This document shows, piece after piece, positions 49,415-58,618 of a stretch of 64,000 nt of DNA (position 1 is the stretch's first letter; every line of letters starts with the position of its first letter). Made by a program: the position numbers and the translations under genes. The notes beneath the pieces were generated by a model. It saw nothing but the letters and a program-made list of their open reading frames with translations. It was not told the origin of the DNA and did no database searches. Source of the DNA: Microcaldota archaeon (GTDB lineage Archaea; Micrarchaeota; Micrarchaeia; Norongarragalinales; Norongarragalinaceae); contig JACQQD010000012.1 in the NCBI GenBank assembly GCA_016207165.1, positions 1 through 64,000 on the forward strand. Direction: 5' to 3'.

Positions 49415-51225
49415 GCGTGCTGGGTCTTTCGGACCGGCGGCTCATTGAACGCATGAAAAAAGCCGTGGCCCACCGGGGGCCGGACCAGCATGGCACGTAC
49501 ATGGGAAAAAGCGTGATGCTGGGCCACCAGCGCCTCAGCATTCTGGACCTCTCCGAGAAAGGACGCCAACCCATGGCAGACCACGAAGGAAACGTCGTGG
49601 TGTTCAACGGAGAAATCTACAACCACAAAGCCCTGCGAGGCGAACTGGAAAAAAAAGGATACCGATTCGTCAGCCAAAGCGACACGGAAGTCCTGGTACA
49701 CGGCTTTTCCGAATGGAAGAATGCCTTGCCCGAAAAGCTGGACGGCGAATACGCGTTTGCCGCCTGGAACGAAGACCGCCGCGAACTCCTGCTGGCCCGC
49801 GATGCCCTCGGCGTCGTGCCTTTGTACGTGGCGAAAACCCGCGACGCATTCTTCTTCGCTTCCGAACCCAAGGCGTTTTTTGAATTCGAAGGCATTCAAC
49901 CCAAACTCAATTCAAGCGCGCTGGATTCGTACCTCACGTACCGCTACCCCGTGGCCCCGGACACCTTGTTTGAAGGCATCCAAAAAGTCCGGCCCGGACA
50001 CGCCCTGACGGTGAACGCCAAAATCCGTCAACGACGGTTCTACGTTCCCCCCACGCAAGAAACCGCGGTAACGGCCACCGAAGCCCAAGCCCGCATCCAA
50101 GCGCTTTTCGCCGCTTCAGTCAAAAAGCGGCTGCAAAGCGACGTTCCGTTGGGTGCGTACCTCTCCGGGGGACTGGACTCAAGCTTCATCGTCGCCCAAA
50201 TGAGCCAATGGACCAAACCCCGCACCTTCTCCGTGGCATTTGGGGCGGAAGACGACGAGACGCCGTTTGTCGAGGAAATCGTCTCCCACTACGACACGAT
50301 CCACACCCCGCTTCATGTCGAGGCGGACCGCTTCGACTTGTTGCCTCAAATCACGTGGCACCTGGACGCGCCGGCCGCGGACATCGCCGCCCTCCCGACG
50401 TACCTCATGGCGCAAGCCACCAAAAAGTACGCCACCGTGGTGTTGACCGGCGACGGCGGCGACGAAGTGTTCGCCGGCTACAACCGGTACCAGCGGCTGT
50501 TGGCCTTGGAGCGCATCCGAAAAATTCCAGCGACTTGGACGCGTGCCGCCGCCCTCTTTCTGCCGAAAACCACGGCCGCCCGCCTAACGGAAGCCATGCA
50601 CGCGAAAAGCCGCGCCGAACTGGTCGTCGCGTACAGCGCCGCGTACTCGGAAAACGAGAAAACCGCGATGGGCGTAAAACCTTCCGGCATGGCGGTCCGC
50701 TTGGCGGAAGAGTTCTTCAAAACCGACCAGACCTTTCTCAACCAAATGCTGGCCATGGACCAAGCCACGTTGCTGCCGGACGACTACCTCTTGAAAGTCA
50801 ACACGCAAAGCATGGCGCACGGCGTCGAGGCGCGCGTGCCCTTCTTGGACACGGCATTGGTCAATTACGCCGCCACCCTTCCCGCGTCGCTCAAGGCCAC
50901 GTGGAAAACCACGCGCATCATCCAACGCCGCGCCATGAAAGCCATGGGCGTGCCGGAGAAAATCCTGAAACGGAAAAAACACGGCTTCAACGTGCCCACC
51001 GCGTCCTGGCTGAAACAAGGACTGATCGGAGTGGCGGAGCAATGCTTTGAAAGCCTGGACCAAAGAAAACTCATGAAACCCGGTGCAGGCCAACGCGTGC
51101 TGAAACAATTTGACGAAAGCCCGGCGTACTTTACGCGCCAGTTCTGGACGCTGTTGGGCCTGGAACTCTGGTGCCGTGTTTACTTGGATTGCGGAAAGCC
51201 CGTCAAACCAAAGTGGAAACTCTGA
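49399..51225 (+). CDS. asnB: Asparagine synthetase-type glutamine amidotransferase
   Basis: 608 aa from GTG 49399, which places the nucleophile at Cys2 (MCGIVGVLG). N-terminal Ntn glutaminase (HRGPDQHG, FNGEIYNHKALRGEL), C-terminal synthetase with the PP-loop LSGGLDSSFIV and TGDGGDEVFAGYNRY. It could make asparagine, but inside this cluster an amide on a uronic acid of the glycan is more likely, as for related WbpS-like enzymes. The start overlaps the GT4 gene. Confidence 0.87.
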   Translation: MCGIVGVLGLSDRRLIERMKKAVAHRGPDQHGTYMGKSVMLGHQRLSILDLSEKGRQPMADHEGNVVVFNGEIYNHKALRGELEKKGYRFVSQSDTEVLVHGFSEWKNALPEKLDGEYAFAAWNEDRRELLLARDALGVVPLYVAKTRDAFFFASEPKAFFEFEGIQPKLNSSALDSYLTYRYPVAPDTLFEGIQKVRPGHALTVNAKIRQRRFYVPPTQETAVTATEAQARIQALFAASVKKRLQSDVPLGAYLSGGLDSSFIVAQMSQWTKPRTFSVAFGAEDDETPFVEEIVSHYDTIHTPLHVEADRFDLLPQITWHLDAPAADIAALPTYLMAQATKKYATVVLTGDGGDEVFAGYNRYQRLLALERIRKIPATWTRAAALFLPKTTAARLTEAMHAKSRAELVVAYSAAYSENEKTAMGVKPSGMAVRLAEEFFKTDQTFLNQMLAMDQATLLPDDYLLKVNTQSMAHGVEARVPFLDTALVNYAATLPASLKATWKTTRIIQRRAMKAMGVPEKILKRKKHGFNVPTASWLKQGLIGVAEQCFESLDQRKLMKPGAGQRVLKQFDESPAYFTRQFWTLLGLELWCRVYLDCGKPVKPKWKL

Positions 51226-51235
51226 AGGATTAAAA

Positions 51236-51295
51236 ATGCAGGAGACCTACCTGAAGAAAACGCCGCGCGTCCATGAAGTGAAAAAAATCAGATGA
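51236..51295 (+). CDS. 19-codon micro-ORF coupled to the AglH-type gene
   Basis: ATG 51236 follows AAGGA by a suitable distance. The 19-residue product is strongly basic (ends EVKKIR). Its stop overlaps the ATG of the next gene as ATGA, exactly the coupling used elsewhere in the cluster. It may be a translational coupler or leader rather than a functional peptide. Confidence 0.4.
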   Translation: MQETYLKKTPRVHEVKKIR

Positions 51296-52290
51296 ACGAG
51301 TCCATCATCCTGACAGGCCTCCTGGTGGCACTGGTCACCACATGGGCACTGACACCCTTGGTCATCAAGGCCGCCACGCGCCGCGGATTTTTGGAACACG
51401 ACGACAACAAGAAGAAAAGGCCCCTGGTTCCGGGAATGGGCGGATTCGCTATTCTCGCCGGAATGATGGCCGGCATCCTCGTCGGCATCCTGTACGGCGC
51501 CTACGCCGAACCAGACCCCTTGCTGCAACGCACGCTTTTGGCCGGGCTTTCCACCGTGGCCATGGTCGCCATCGTCGGCGCCCTGGACGACTTGTTCAAG
51601 ATCCGTTTGTGGTTCAAAACGTTGCTGCCGGTGTTGGGTTCACTTCCCCTGGTGGCCACCAAAGCCGGTCAAAGCGTGATGAACCTGCCGCTTTTAGGTA
51701 CCGTGAGCCTGGGGCCGCTGTACAACTTCGTCTTGGTGCCCTTGGGCGTCACCGGCGCGGCCAATGCCGCCAATCTGACGGCCGGCTACAACGGCTTGGA
51801 AGCCGGCTTTGGCGTGGTGGCGTTCTCCACGTTGTTGATCATCGCCGTGCAAAGCGGCGCATTTCCAGCCGCCGTTTTGTTGGCTGCTGGCCTGGGCGCG
51901 TGCATCGGTTTCCTGAAGTACAACTGGTTTCCAGCCAGAATATTTCCAGGCGACGTCGGCACGCTTTCCATCGGCGCGCTTCTGGCATCCGCGGCCATCG
52001 TGGGAAACATGGAAAAATACGCCGTCATCCTCGTGCTTCCCGTCCTCTATGAGTTGACCGCCACAGTGTACTATTCCCTCAAAGGCGTTTCCCGCCGAAA
52101 AGCCGTGCACAGCCCCGTCATCGCCATGGACGGAACCCTTTCGCCGCCCCGAGGATCAAAGTACTACAACCTGCCGCATTTCATCCTGTCACGAAAACCC
52201 CTCCGCGAACCGCACCTCGTCCGGGTTTACTTGAGCCTGTTTGCGGCATCCGGCCTTTTGGCGCTGGCGACGTTTTGGCTGGGAATCTGA
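51292..52290 (+). CDS. aglH: UDP-GlcNAc:dolichyl-phosphate GlcNAc-1-phosphate transferase (Alg7/AglH-like)
   Basis: 332 aa from ATG 51292. About ten hydrophobic helices with the family motifs GALDDLFKIRLW, NAANLTAGYNGLEAG and FPARIFPGDVGTLSIGALLA. It starts glycan assembly by placing GlcNAc-1-phosphate on dolichyl phosphate in the membrane. The NLTAGYNGLEAG form is nearer to eukaryotic/archaeal DPAGT1 than to bacterial WecA. Last gene of the operon starting at 48302. Confidence 0.87.
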   Translation: MNESIILTGLLVALVTTWALTPLVIKAATRRGFLEHDDNKKKRPLVPGMGGFAILAGMMAGILVGILYGAYAEPDPLLQRTLLAGLSTVAMVAIVGALDDLFKIRLWFKTLLPVLGSLPLVATKAGQSVMNLPLLGTVSLGPLYNFVLVPLGVTGAANAANLTAGYNGLEAGFGVVAFSTLLIIAVQSGAFPAAVLLAAGLGACIGFLKYNWFPARIFPGDVGTLSIGALLASAAIVGNMEKYAVILVLPVLYELTATVYYSLKGVSRRKAVHSPVIAMDGTLSPPRGSKYYNLPHFILSRKPLREPHLVRVYLSLFAASGLLALATFWLGI

Positions 52291-52347
52291 CGGGTTTTTC
52301 AAAACACGAAACCACATCAATGCAACGAATTCTTGCGAGACGTTTCC

Positions 52348-53433
52348 ATGGGCATCACCGAAAAAATCAAGGAAATCGAAGACCAGATGGCCAAGACCCA
52401 GAAGCACAAGGGCACCGAACACCACTTGGGCATGCTGAAAGCGAAACTCGCCAAACTCAAAAAGGAACAACTCGGGGGGTCGGCAGGAGGAGGCGGAGCC
52501 GCCGGCGGGTTTGCCGTCAAGAAATCCGGGAACGCCACCGTCGCCTTCATTGGTCTGCCTTCCGTGGGAAAATCCACGCTCTTGAGCGCCTTGACGGGCG
52601 CGAAAAGCAAGGCCGCCGCCTACGCCTTCACCACGCTGACGTGCATCCCCGGCATGCTGCAATACAACGGCGCCAACATCCAATTACTGGACTTGCCCGG
52701 CATCATCGCCGGCGCCAAAACCGGCCGGGGGCGCGGACGGGAAGTGCTCGCCGTGGCCCGCTCCGCCGACCTGGTTTTGTTGATCGTCGACGTGTTTGAC
52801 CCCCATTACGCGTCCAAGCTCAAGGAAGAACTTTACGGCATCGGCATCCGGGTGGACGAGAACCCTCCGGACATCGTCGTCGAGACGGCCGTCCGCGGCG
52901 GATTGAACGTCGAGTTCACGAAAAAGCAGTCGGAACTCGACGAAAAAACCGTGACGGGCGTCGTCAACGAGTACGGCATCTTCAACGGCTCCGTCATCAT
53001 CCGTCAAAACGCCACCGTCGACGAACTCATCGACGTCTTGACCGCGAACCGGCGCTACATTCCCTCTTTGACCGTGGTTAACAAAGTGGATTTGGCCAAG
53101 GCATCCGATCTAAAGAAATGGGATAAAGGCTTCGTCGGCGTCTCGGCGCAGAACCGCGAGAACATCGAGCAACTCAAGGAAGCCATCTTCCAAAAACTGC
53201 AGTTAATCCGCGTCTACACCAAGACCCGCTTCAAAGGCCCCGATAAAGACGAGCCCATGATGCTCAAACGGGGCGCCACCATCGCGGATTTTTGCGACCA
53301 AGTGCACCGCGACATGCGTTCCCTCTTGAAGTACGCCCAAGTTTGGGGGGCGTCCGCCAAGCACCCCGGCCAAAAAGTCGGCTTAAGCCACGTCATTGCC
53401 GACGGCGACGTCGTGCAACTACACAAACGCTAG
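52348..53433 (+). CDS. DRG/Obg-family GTPase (Rbg-like)
   Basis: 361 aa from ATG 52348 (a TTG at 52333 is less likely). N-terminal helical basic region, then G1 GLPSVGKSTLLS, G3 DLPGIIAGA and G4 NKVD. Between these lies the S5D2L-like insertion of DRG proteins, and a TGS domain forms the last ~75 residues (ending VIADGDVVQLHKR). Eukaryotic DRG1/2 and archaeal relatives bind ribosomes and support translation. It ends the glycan island. Confidence 0.9.
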   Translation: MGITEKIKEIEDQMAKTQKHKGTEHHLGMLKAKLAKLKKEQLGGSAGGGGAAGGFAVKKSGNATVAFIGLPSVGKSTLLSALTGAKSKAAAYAFTTLTCIPGMLQYNGANIQLLDLPGIIAGAKTGRGRGREVLAVARSADLVLLIVDVFDPHYASKLKEELYGIGIRVDENPPDIVVETAVRGGLNVEFTKKQSELDEKTVTGVVNEYGIFNGSVIIRQNATVDELIDVLTANRRYIPSLTVVNKVDLAKASDLKKWDKGFVGVSAQNRENIEQLKEAIFQKLQLIRVYTKTRFKGPDKDEPMMLKRGATIADFCDQVHRDMRSLLKYAQVWGASAKHPGQKVGLSHVIADGDVVQLHKR

Positions 53434-53775
53434 TCGTTTTTGCCATGACCCACGGCGTCAACAAAAAAGTCAGTTCCCCCCCCCACAAGAAGGATTTCCG
53501 TTGAGGCTTAAGATCGGTCCTTTTTCGACAAATAATACCATAACGCCAATGCGTGTGCCAGCATTTCCTCCCCCCACCTTCTCTGCCGTTTGGCTGCCAA
53601 CAGAACCGTATTAAGTGTTAAAACAATTATCAGCAAAATGATTTCAAAAAAGGAGAGTTCAGGCAAAAATACTTTAAAAAAAATACAAAAAACAGCATGG
53701 TATTTATATTAATGGAAGTGGGGGGTGGGACAAGCAAAGTCCTATTACCCGGCTTGATGAAGGTATTCCAACGGC
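53434..53775 (+). other. AT-rich non-coding stretch with promoter
   Basis: 342 nt without a credible gene. Composition shifts sharply from the GC-rich neighbours: A/T runs from about 53595 to 53712, and C-runs near 53476 and 53570. TATTTATATTAAT (about 53700-53712) is a TATA-like element and could start the transcript of the radical SAM gene with a leader of about 40 nt. No stable hairpin array or repeat is evident. Confidence 0.45.
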
Positions 53776-54513
53776 ATGAAGCTGAAGTTCTCCAGCATTT
53801 TAAGCGAAGTCCGGGACGAGTTCTCGCCTTACTCCGCCGACGTGCTGTACTTGGGCGGCTGCCCCCTTCGGTGTCCGTACTGCTTCGTGCCGGACTTGTT
53901 GGACACGAAAACCTGTGAAGAAAAAGACGTCGAAGAACTGGCCGCCTATTTTTTGAAGAAGAACACGCGGGCGCTCTCCGTCAAAGGAGGCGAACCCTTC
54001 ACGCAAGGCAACGCCCTGCTGCAACTGCTTCGCATGCTGAAAGGACACGGCGTCAAGACCAAAACGGAAACCGCCGGCTACTTCCCCGAAAGCCTGCGGG
54101 CCGCACTGGAGTGGCTGGACCACGCCGCCGTCGACGTCAAGACGCGCTTGGAGCCAAAAGCCTACCATGAAATGACGGGCGTCAAAGGCGACTTGGCGTT
54201 GATGAACCTCCTCAAAACGCTCGCGTTTTTGGAGTCCACGCCCTTTCCGGTTTTCCGGGAAATCCGCTTTACGGTGGTGCCGGGAAAAAACGATGACCCC
54301 AAAACCGTTCAGGACGTGGCGTCCTACGTGCGGAACTACTGCGATTTGTTCGTCCTCCAGCAATTCGACCCAAAACCCCGTTTAGTAGATGAACGCTACC
54401 GCGCCATGGCGGCAACCCCCATCCAAAGCCTAACGGACCTAGCCATGCTGGCGCGCAACCTGGTTCCCAACGTCGCCATTAAAACGGCAAACGGCGTGCA
54501 ATACCTGAAATGA
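53776..54513 (+). CDS. Radical SAM activating-enzyme-like protein
   Basis: 245 aa from ATG 53776. The cluster motif is GGCPLRCPYCFVPD (C-x3-C-x2-C), followed by SVKGGEPFTQGNALLQLL and a GGE-type motif for SAM binding. It resembles NrdG/PflA-type activases and PqqE-less small radical SAM enzymes. It is translationally coupled to a P-loop protein rather than to a glycyl-radical enzyme, so its substrate is open. Separate from NrdG at 63577. Confidence 0.83.
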   Translation: MKLKFSSILSEVRDEFSPYSADVLYLGGCPLRCPYCFVPDLLDTKTCEEKDVEELAAYFLKKNTRALSVKGGEPFTQGNALLQLLRMLKGHGVKTKTETAGYFPESLRAALEWLDHAAVDVKTRLEPKAYHEMTGVKGDLALMNLLKTLAFLESTPFPVFREIRFTVVPGKNDDPKTVQDVASYVRNYCDLFVLQQFDPKPRLVDERYRAMAATPIQSLTDLAMLARNLVPNVAIKTANGVQYLK

Positions 54514-55256
54514 TGCGGAAAATCAAGGAGTGGGGATACCAAGTCTACCACGGCAAGTTCCCGCCCGGCGCGATCCGCTTCCAATACAACGTGTCACTGG
54601 GACAAGAACTCACTGAAGAAAACCGCCGAGAAATCCAGGGAATCAAAGAACGCTTCGACTTGACGGACGTCTACGTCGGCCACGGCACCACCATCCAACG
54701 CAACGGGTCCGCCCACGCAATCTTGGGTCCGCCCGGCATCGGAAAAACCCGGCTATTGAAAAACCTGGAAAAAACCGGTGCCCTCACCGGCTTGGATGAC
54801 GGCCTCATCGTCCTGGGAAAAATGCGGGACGGCCGCATGGTCACCATCACCACCGGAACGCTTCGAACCAACCTGCGCAAAGCGTTCGTCGAACAAAAAC
54901 TCCGCGGCATGGCCGACTACAAAAGCCCGTACTTGGGGGAACCAAGCGGCAGAGAACTCACGACGCGCCTGAAAAAAGACGCCATCATTGCACGCATCGC
55001 CCAACTGGCCAGCTTGTTTCTATGGAAAGACCGAAAACCGTTCGAACCGCAAGCCATTGAACTGGGAAACGGCGTGTACGTCCAACACCCCAAAAACCCC
55101 TTCGCCTTCCGCCACGTCAACGAGTCCGGCCAAACCCGGAAACTAAACCAAGAGGAAATCGAAGAAGTCTTCGGCACCCACCTCCAATCCATCCCAAGCC
55201 AGCCCGGCTGGCACCATGAAGCCGCCGGGAGAATCAATGCGACGCCGGTGACTTGA
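54510..55256 (+). CDS. P-loop ATPase/kinase-like protein (HPr-kinase-like)
   Basis: 248 aa from ATG 54510, ATGA overlap with the radical SAM gene. Walker A AILGPPGIGKTRLLKNL near residue 70 follows a short beta-hairpin (GNGSAH-like), then LDDGLIVLGKMRDGRM, an order similar to the HPr kinase/phosphorylase C-domain. No PTS proteins are in the window. The remainder is basic and helical. Likely a small-molecule or protein kinase with unknown substrate. Confidence 0.6.
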   Translation: MMRKIKEWGYQVYHGKFPPGAIRFQYNVSLGQELTEENRREIQGIKERFDLTDVYVGHGTTIQRNGSAHAILGPPGIGKTRLLKNLEKTGALTGLDDGLIVLGKMRDGRMVTITTGTLRTNLRKAFVEQKLRGMADYKSPYLGEPSGRELTTRLKKDAIIARIAQLASLFLWKDRKPFEPQAIELGNGVYVQHPKNPFAFRHVNESGQTRKLNQEEIEEVFGTHLQSIPSQPGWHHEAAGRINATPVT

Positions 55257-55259
55257 ACC

Positions 55260-55958
55260 ATGCGGAAGCCCGCGGCCGAGACAGCCCAAATCCTGGCTGA
55301 ACTCAAACGCCAAACCAACTTGAAAAACGTCGCCGGCATGAAGCGCTTCGGCATTTCCGGATCAAAAATGCTCGGCATCTCCATGCCCGTCTTGCGCCAA
55401 ATCGCCAAAAAAACCGGGAAAAACCACGCCTTGGCGCTAATGCTTTGGGAGTCCGGCTACCACGAAGCCCGGATTTTGGCCTCCATCGTGGACGAACCCG
55501 GCAAAGTGACCCCCCGACAGATGAACCAATGGATGGAAGAACTTGACTCGTGGGACGTGTGCGACCAAACGTGCGGAAACCTGTTCGATAAAACCCCGTT
55601 TGCGTGGAAAAAGGCCGCCGAGTGGGCCAAACGAGAAAAAGAATTCCAGCGCCGAGCCGGTTTTGCGTTGATGGCGACTTTGGCATGGCACGACAAGCAA
55701 AGCCCGGACAAGCAGTTCGAGGCCTTCTTACCACTCATCGCAAAGTACGCCACGGACGAACGCCGCTTCGTTCGGAAAGCCGTGAATTGGGCCTTGCGGC
55801 AAATCGGCAAACGAAACGAACGGCTTCGAAAAAAAGCCATACAAAACGCGAACCAAATCCTGAAAGTGCATCCGGATTCCACATCCGCAAAATGGATTGC
55901 CAAAGACGCCCTCCGGGAACTTGAAAATCCGGCCACCATCCAACGATTAAAATCCTAG
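55260..55958 (+). CDS. AlkD-like DNA alkylation repair protein
   Basis: 232 aa from ATG 55260. HEAT-like repeats with the family signatures WDVCDQTCGNLF, RRAGFALMATLAWHDK and DERRFVRKAVNWALRQIGKR. AlkD proteins are glycosylases for bulky or positively charged alkylated bases. Runs in the same direction as nucS, 16 nt later, forming a small DNA-maintenance group. Confidence 0.87.
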   Translation: MRKPAAETAQILAELKRQTNLKNVAGMKRFGISGSKMLGISMPVLRQIAKKTGKNHALALMLWESGYHEARILASIVDEPGKVTPRQMNQWMEELDSWDVCDQTCGNLFDKTPFAWKKAAEWAKREKEFQRRAGFALMATLAWHDKQSPDKQFEAFLPLIAKYATDERRFVRKAVNWALRQIGKRNERLRKKAIQNANQILKVHPDSTSAKWIAKDALRELENPATIQRLKS

Positions 55959-55974
55959 CAACCAAAGCCATATC

Positions 55975-56730
55975 ATGCAATTGGAGGAAGGCCAACGCGT
56001 CATCCAGCAGGCGCTTTTGCGCGGAAGGCTGTGCGTGGTGGTTGGGCACTGTCATGTCAAGTACCACGGTCGCGCCGCGTCCAAACTCTCGCAAGGCGAC
56101 CGGCTTTTGGTTGTAAAACCCGACGGCACGTTCTTGGTGCACCAAGGCAAGAAAATGGCGGCGATTAACTACCAGGGCCCCGGCGCCATCGTGTCCGCCG
56201 AATTGAAGGAAGGCGCGCTCTTGGTGAAAGCCGAGCGGTCCAAACCCATGAACGAAGTCATCGAAGTCTCGTTTGATTCCCTGCAGGCCGCGCACAGTTT
56301 TACGTTGAAAGACGACGAGAACCTCCGGCTTTTCGGCTCGGAACGCCAGTTGGCCGATCTTTTGGAACAGGACCTCGCCTTGATTGAACCTGGGCTGAAA
56401 CCCTTGAAAAAGGAGGCGTTCATGCGGAAAGGCCGCATCGACTTGATGGCCCAAGACAAAAAAGGCGCCCTGGTCGCCATCGAACTGAAGCGCCGAAACG
56501 CGGGCTTGGATGCCGTGACGCAATTGAAGCGCTACGTTGACGAACTCTCCAAGCGCCAGAAATTCGAAGTCCGGGGAATTTTGTGCGCCCCCGAAATCAC
56601 GGCAAACGCCTTGAAAATGCTGGAACGCGAGGGACTCGAGTTTTTCAAGTTGGATTACGAGGTATCCAACCCTTCCGCAAAAATTAAAGGGCTGGAAAAG
56701 AAACAGAAGATGCTCAACGAATTCAGGTGA
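55975..56730 (+). CDS. nucS: Endonuclease NucS/EndoMS
   Basis: 251 aa from ATG 55975. The C-terminal RecB-like nuclease has the motifs RKGRIDLMAQDKKGALVAIE and LKRRNAGLDAVTQLKRYVDE, with the Asp, Glu and Lys of the active site. The N-terminal beta-domain is present. NucS cleaves mismatched double-stranded DNA (or branched DNA) and interacts with PCNA. The tail (KKQKMLNEF) resembles a weak PCNA-binding end. Confidence 0.92.
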   Translation: MQLEEGQRVIQQALLRGRLCVVVGHCHVKYHGRAASKLSQGDRLLVVKPDGTFLVHQGKKMAAINYQGPGAIVSAELKEGALLVKAERSKPMNEVIEVSFDSLQAAHSFTLKDDENLRLFGSERQLADLLEQDLALIEPGLKPLKKEAFMRKGRIDLMAQDKKGALVAIELKRRNAGLDAVTQLKRYVDELSKRQKFEVRGILCAPEITANALKMLEREGLEFFKLDYEVSNPSAKIKGLEKKQKMLNEFR

Positions 56731-56734
56731 AAAA

Positions 56735-57202
56735 ATGCCGAACGTGCACTTCACGAAAAAAGACGGAAAATACGCCATCGCGTTGTCGTATTCCCCAAAC
56801 GAAATCAAGGACTTGGCGGAGAAAGGCCTGTTTTTGGAAGCATTTGGCAGGCTGGATAAAATGATGGACCAAGCCTGCTTCGGGTTGATGCACCAGCACT
56901 TCAACGACGAGAAACTCGTTTCCGCATTGGTCGACGACGAATTGTCAGGGTTGGAAGCGTGCAAAGTCCTCTACCGAACCGGCGTCTTGGACAAGAAAAC
57001 CTTTCAGGACATCAAAAACTTCAAGAACGACCGCAACACCGTCACGCACGACATCTACGGCCACTACGCCCTGGCTTTGCGCCAAGCCGGCGAAATCCGA
57101 GACGAAGCGGATTTGAGGAAAAAAGCCGACGCGAAAGCCCAAAGCGCACTGCAAAAAGGGCTGGACGCATTCCATTTCCTCATGGCGTCGCTGAAGCGCT
57201 AA
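56735..57202 (+). CDS. HEPN-like helical protein
   Basis: 155 aa from ATG 56735, 4 nt after nucS. All-helical, with FKNDRNTVTHDIYGHY near residue 105 containing R-N-T-V-T-H, the R-x4-H motif of HEPN ribonucleases. No MNT nucleotidyltransferase partner adjoins it. It could be a solitary RNase-like effector or a structural HEPN domain. Overlaps the 3' end of the convergent gene by 23 nt. Confidence 0.55.
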   Translation: MPNVHFTKKDGKYAIALSYSPNEIKDLAEKGLFLEAFGRLDKMMDQACFGLMHQHFNDEKLVSALVDDELSGLEACKVLYRTGVLDKKTFQDIKNFKNDRNTVTHDIYGHYALALRQAGEIRDEADLRKKADAKAQSALQKGLDAFHFLMASLKR

Positions 57203-57584
57203 GCGCCTCGCAGTACGCACCCAATTGGGGCGCGCCGTCCGGAAAATCCGTGCTCCCCGTAAACGGAAACGCCAGGCAATCAATGAAGCGGTCCTCCAAC
57301 AAATTCGCCAAATCCCGGCACGAGGCTTGCCGGTCCTCGGGATACCACACGCAAATTTGGGGGTCCACGTTCTTGAGGCGCTGGCGGTAGGCACTGCAAA
57401 ACTCTTTCGTGGTTACAGCCCCATACGTGTACGAGCCATTGACATTCTCGCAGAACAAGTCGGTGAGCACCGGCGACGCGGCCTGCCTAAGGCCGGGAGT
57501 CAACAACCACACCCCAACCACCGACGCGCCGACGATGACCAGCGTGGCGGCCAACAAAACCGTTCGTACCGACGACTCATCCAT
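57180..57584 (-). CDS. Membrane-anchored cysteine-rich extracytoplasmic protein
   Basis: 134 aa from ATG 57584. One N-terminal helix (VLLAATLVIVGASVVGVWLL) followed by a soluble domain with six cysteines, spaced as three probable disulphides (FCEN, FCSAY, ICVWY, SCRDL, DCLAF, YCEAL). A sequon NGS is present. Outward orientation is inferred from the cysteines. No family recognised. Divergent from the membrane protein at 57620. Confidence 0.6.
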   Translation of the reverse strand: MDESSVRTVLLAATLVIVGASVVGVWLLTPGLRQAASPVLTDLFCENVNGSYTYGAVTTKEFCSAYRQRLKNVDPQICVWYPEDRQASCRDLANLLEDRFIDCLAFPFTGSTDFPDGAPQLGAYCEALSASATP

Positions 57585-57619
57585 ACCCTTTAAAGGGCTT
57601 CACGCCGTTTTAATGCGTT

Positions 57620-58588
57620 ATGGCTTTCGGAGACGTCATCAAGGCCCCGCTTCGGTGGCTCAAAGAAGACCCCGTCCTGTTTTTGCCGGCGATTCTCACC
57701 TGGATTCCCTTGATTTTGGCCGCCGCCTTGGCGCTGGCCATGTTCGGCCCCTTCATCTCCGGACTGCTATCCAGCGGGGACGCCTCGCAATACTTCCTGA
57801 ACAACGCAGGCCAAATCCTGGGCCTCGTCGTGCAACTCTTCATCCTGATTTTGGTGGTCGGCGTCGCTTCCTTCTTCATCGGCGTCTTTGTCAACCTGGC
57901 CTACGCGTACGCCGCCAAACAAAAACACGACGGACAAAAATTGTCTCTCTCCGATGCCTTCCGCGAAGCGAAAACCAAACTGGCGCACGGAATTTGGAGC
58001 CAGTTCTTGGGGGGCGTCGTCTACGGCGCGGCGTTTTTGGTCTTAATCATTCTGGTGGTGGCCGCCATTTTCTCGGCTTCCATCCCCGCTGTCGGAATCC
58101 TCATTGCCGTCTTGTTGGGGCTGGTGGCCGCCATCGGATTGCTGGCCCTGATTTTCCTGGGCTCCGCGACGTTCTACTACCTCATGCCGCAAATCGCCTT
58201 TTCCGACATGAAAGGCTTTTCCGCGTTCAAGACGTCCTGGAACCTCGTCTGGAAGTACAAACTGCAAAGCGTGGCCCTCGTTTTATTGTTGAGCATCGTC
58301 AGCAACATCTTGTCTCAAATTGCCACGGCCGCGCTTTCCACCATCTGGTTGTTCGTCATCTTGTTCGCCATCGTCTCGCTTTTCATCACGGCGTGGGTGG
58401 CGCTGACGGCCGCGGAATTCTGGCTGGTTTACTCCGGCGGTTCCCTGCCGAAAAGTGCACCCACCCCAAAACAGTCTACCCCCGCTGAAGCCAAGAAACC
58501 CGACTATACCAAAACATCCACGCAAAAACCGGTGCCGAAGCCCGCGGGCCGTACCGTGAAAGTCAAAGTCGTGCCCAAGAAAAAGTAG
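57620..58588 (+). CDS. Polytopic membrane protein, DUF7847/GDPD-membrane-domain-like
   Basis: 322 aa from ATG 57620. Six hydrophobic segments, the first loop starting APLRWLKEDPVLFLPAI. A FSAFKTSWNLVWKYK repeat-like segment is typical of the glycerophosphodiester-phosphodiesterase membrane-domain group. The last 50 residues are a charged Pro/Lys tail (KPVPKPAGRTVKVKVVPKKK). Function unknown; possibly an accessory to membrane transport. Confidence 0.6.
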   Translation: MAFGDVIKAPLRWLKEDPVLFLPAILTWIPLILAAALALAMFGPFISGLLSSGDASQYFLNNAGQILGLVVQLFILILVVGVASFFIGVFVNLAYAYAAKQKHDGQKLSLSDAFREAKTKLAHGIWSQFLGGVVYGAAFLVLIILVVAAIFSASIPAVGILIAVLLGLVAAIGLLALIFLGSATFYYLMPQIAFSDMKGFSAFKTSWNLVWKYKLQSVALVLLLSIVSNILSQIATAALSTIWLFVILFAIVSLFITAWVALTAAEFWLVYSGGSLPKSAPTPKQSTPAEAKKPDYTKTSTQKPVPKPAGRTVKVKVVPKKK

Positions 58589-58618
58589 AATTCCAAAGAA
58601 GGCACTTGGAAAAAACAA

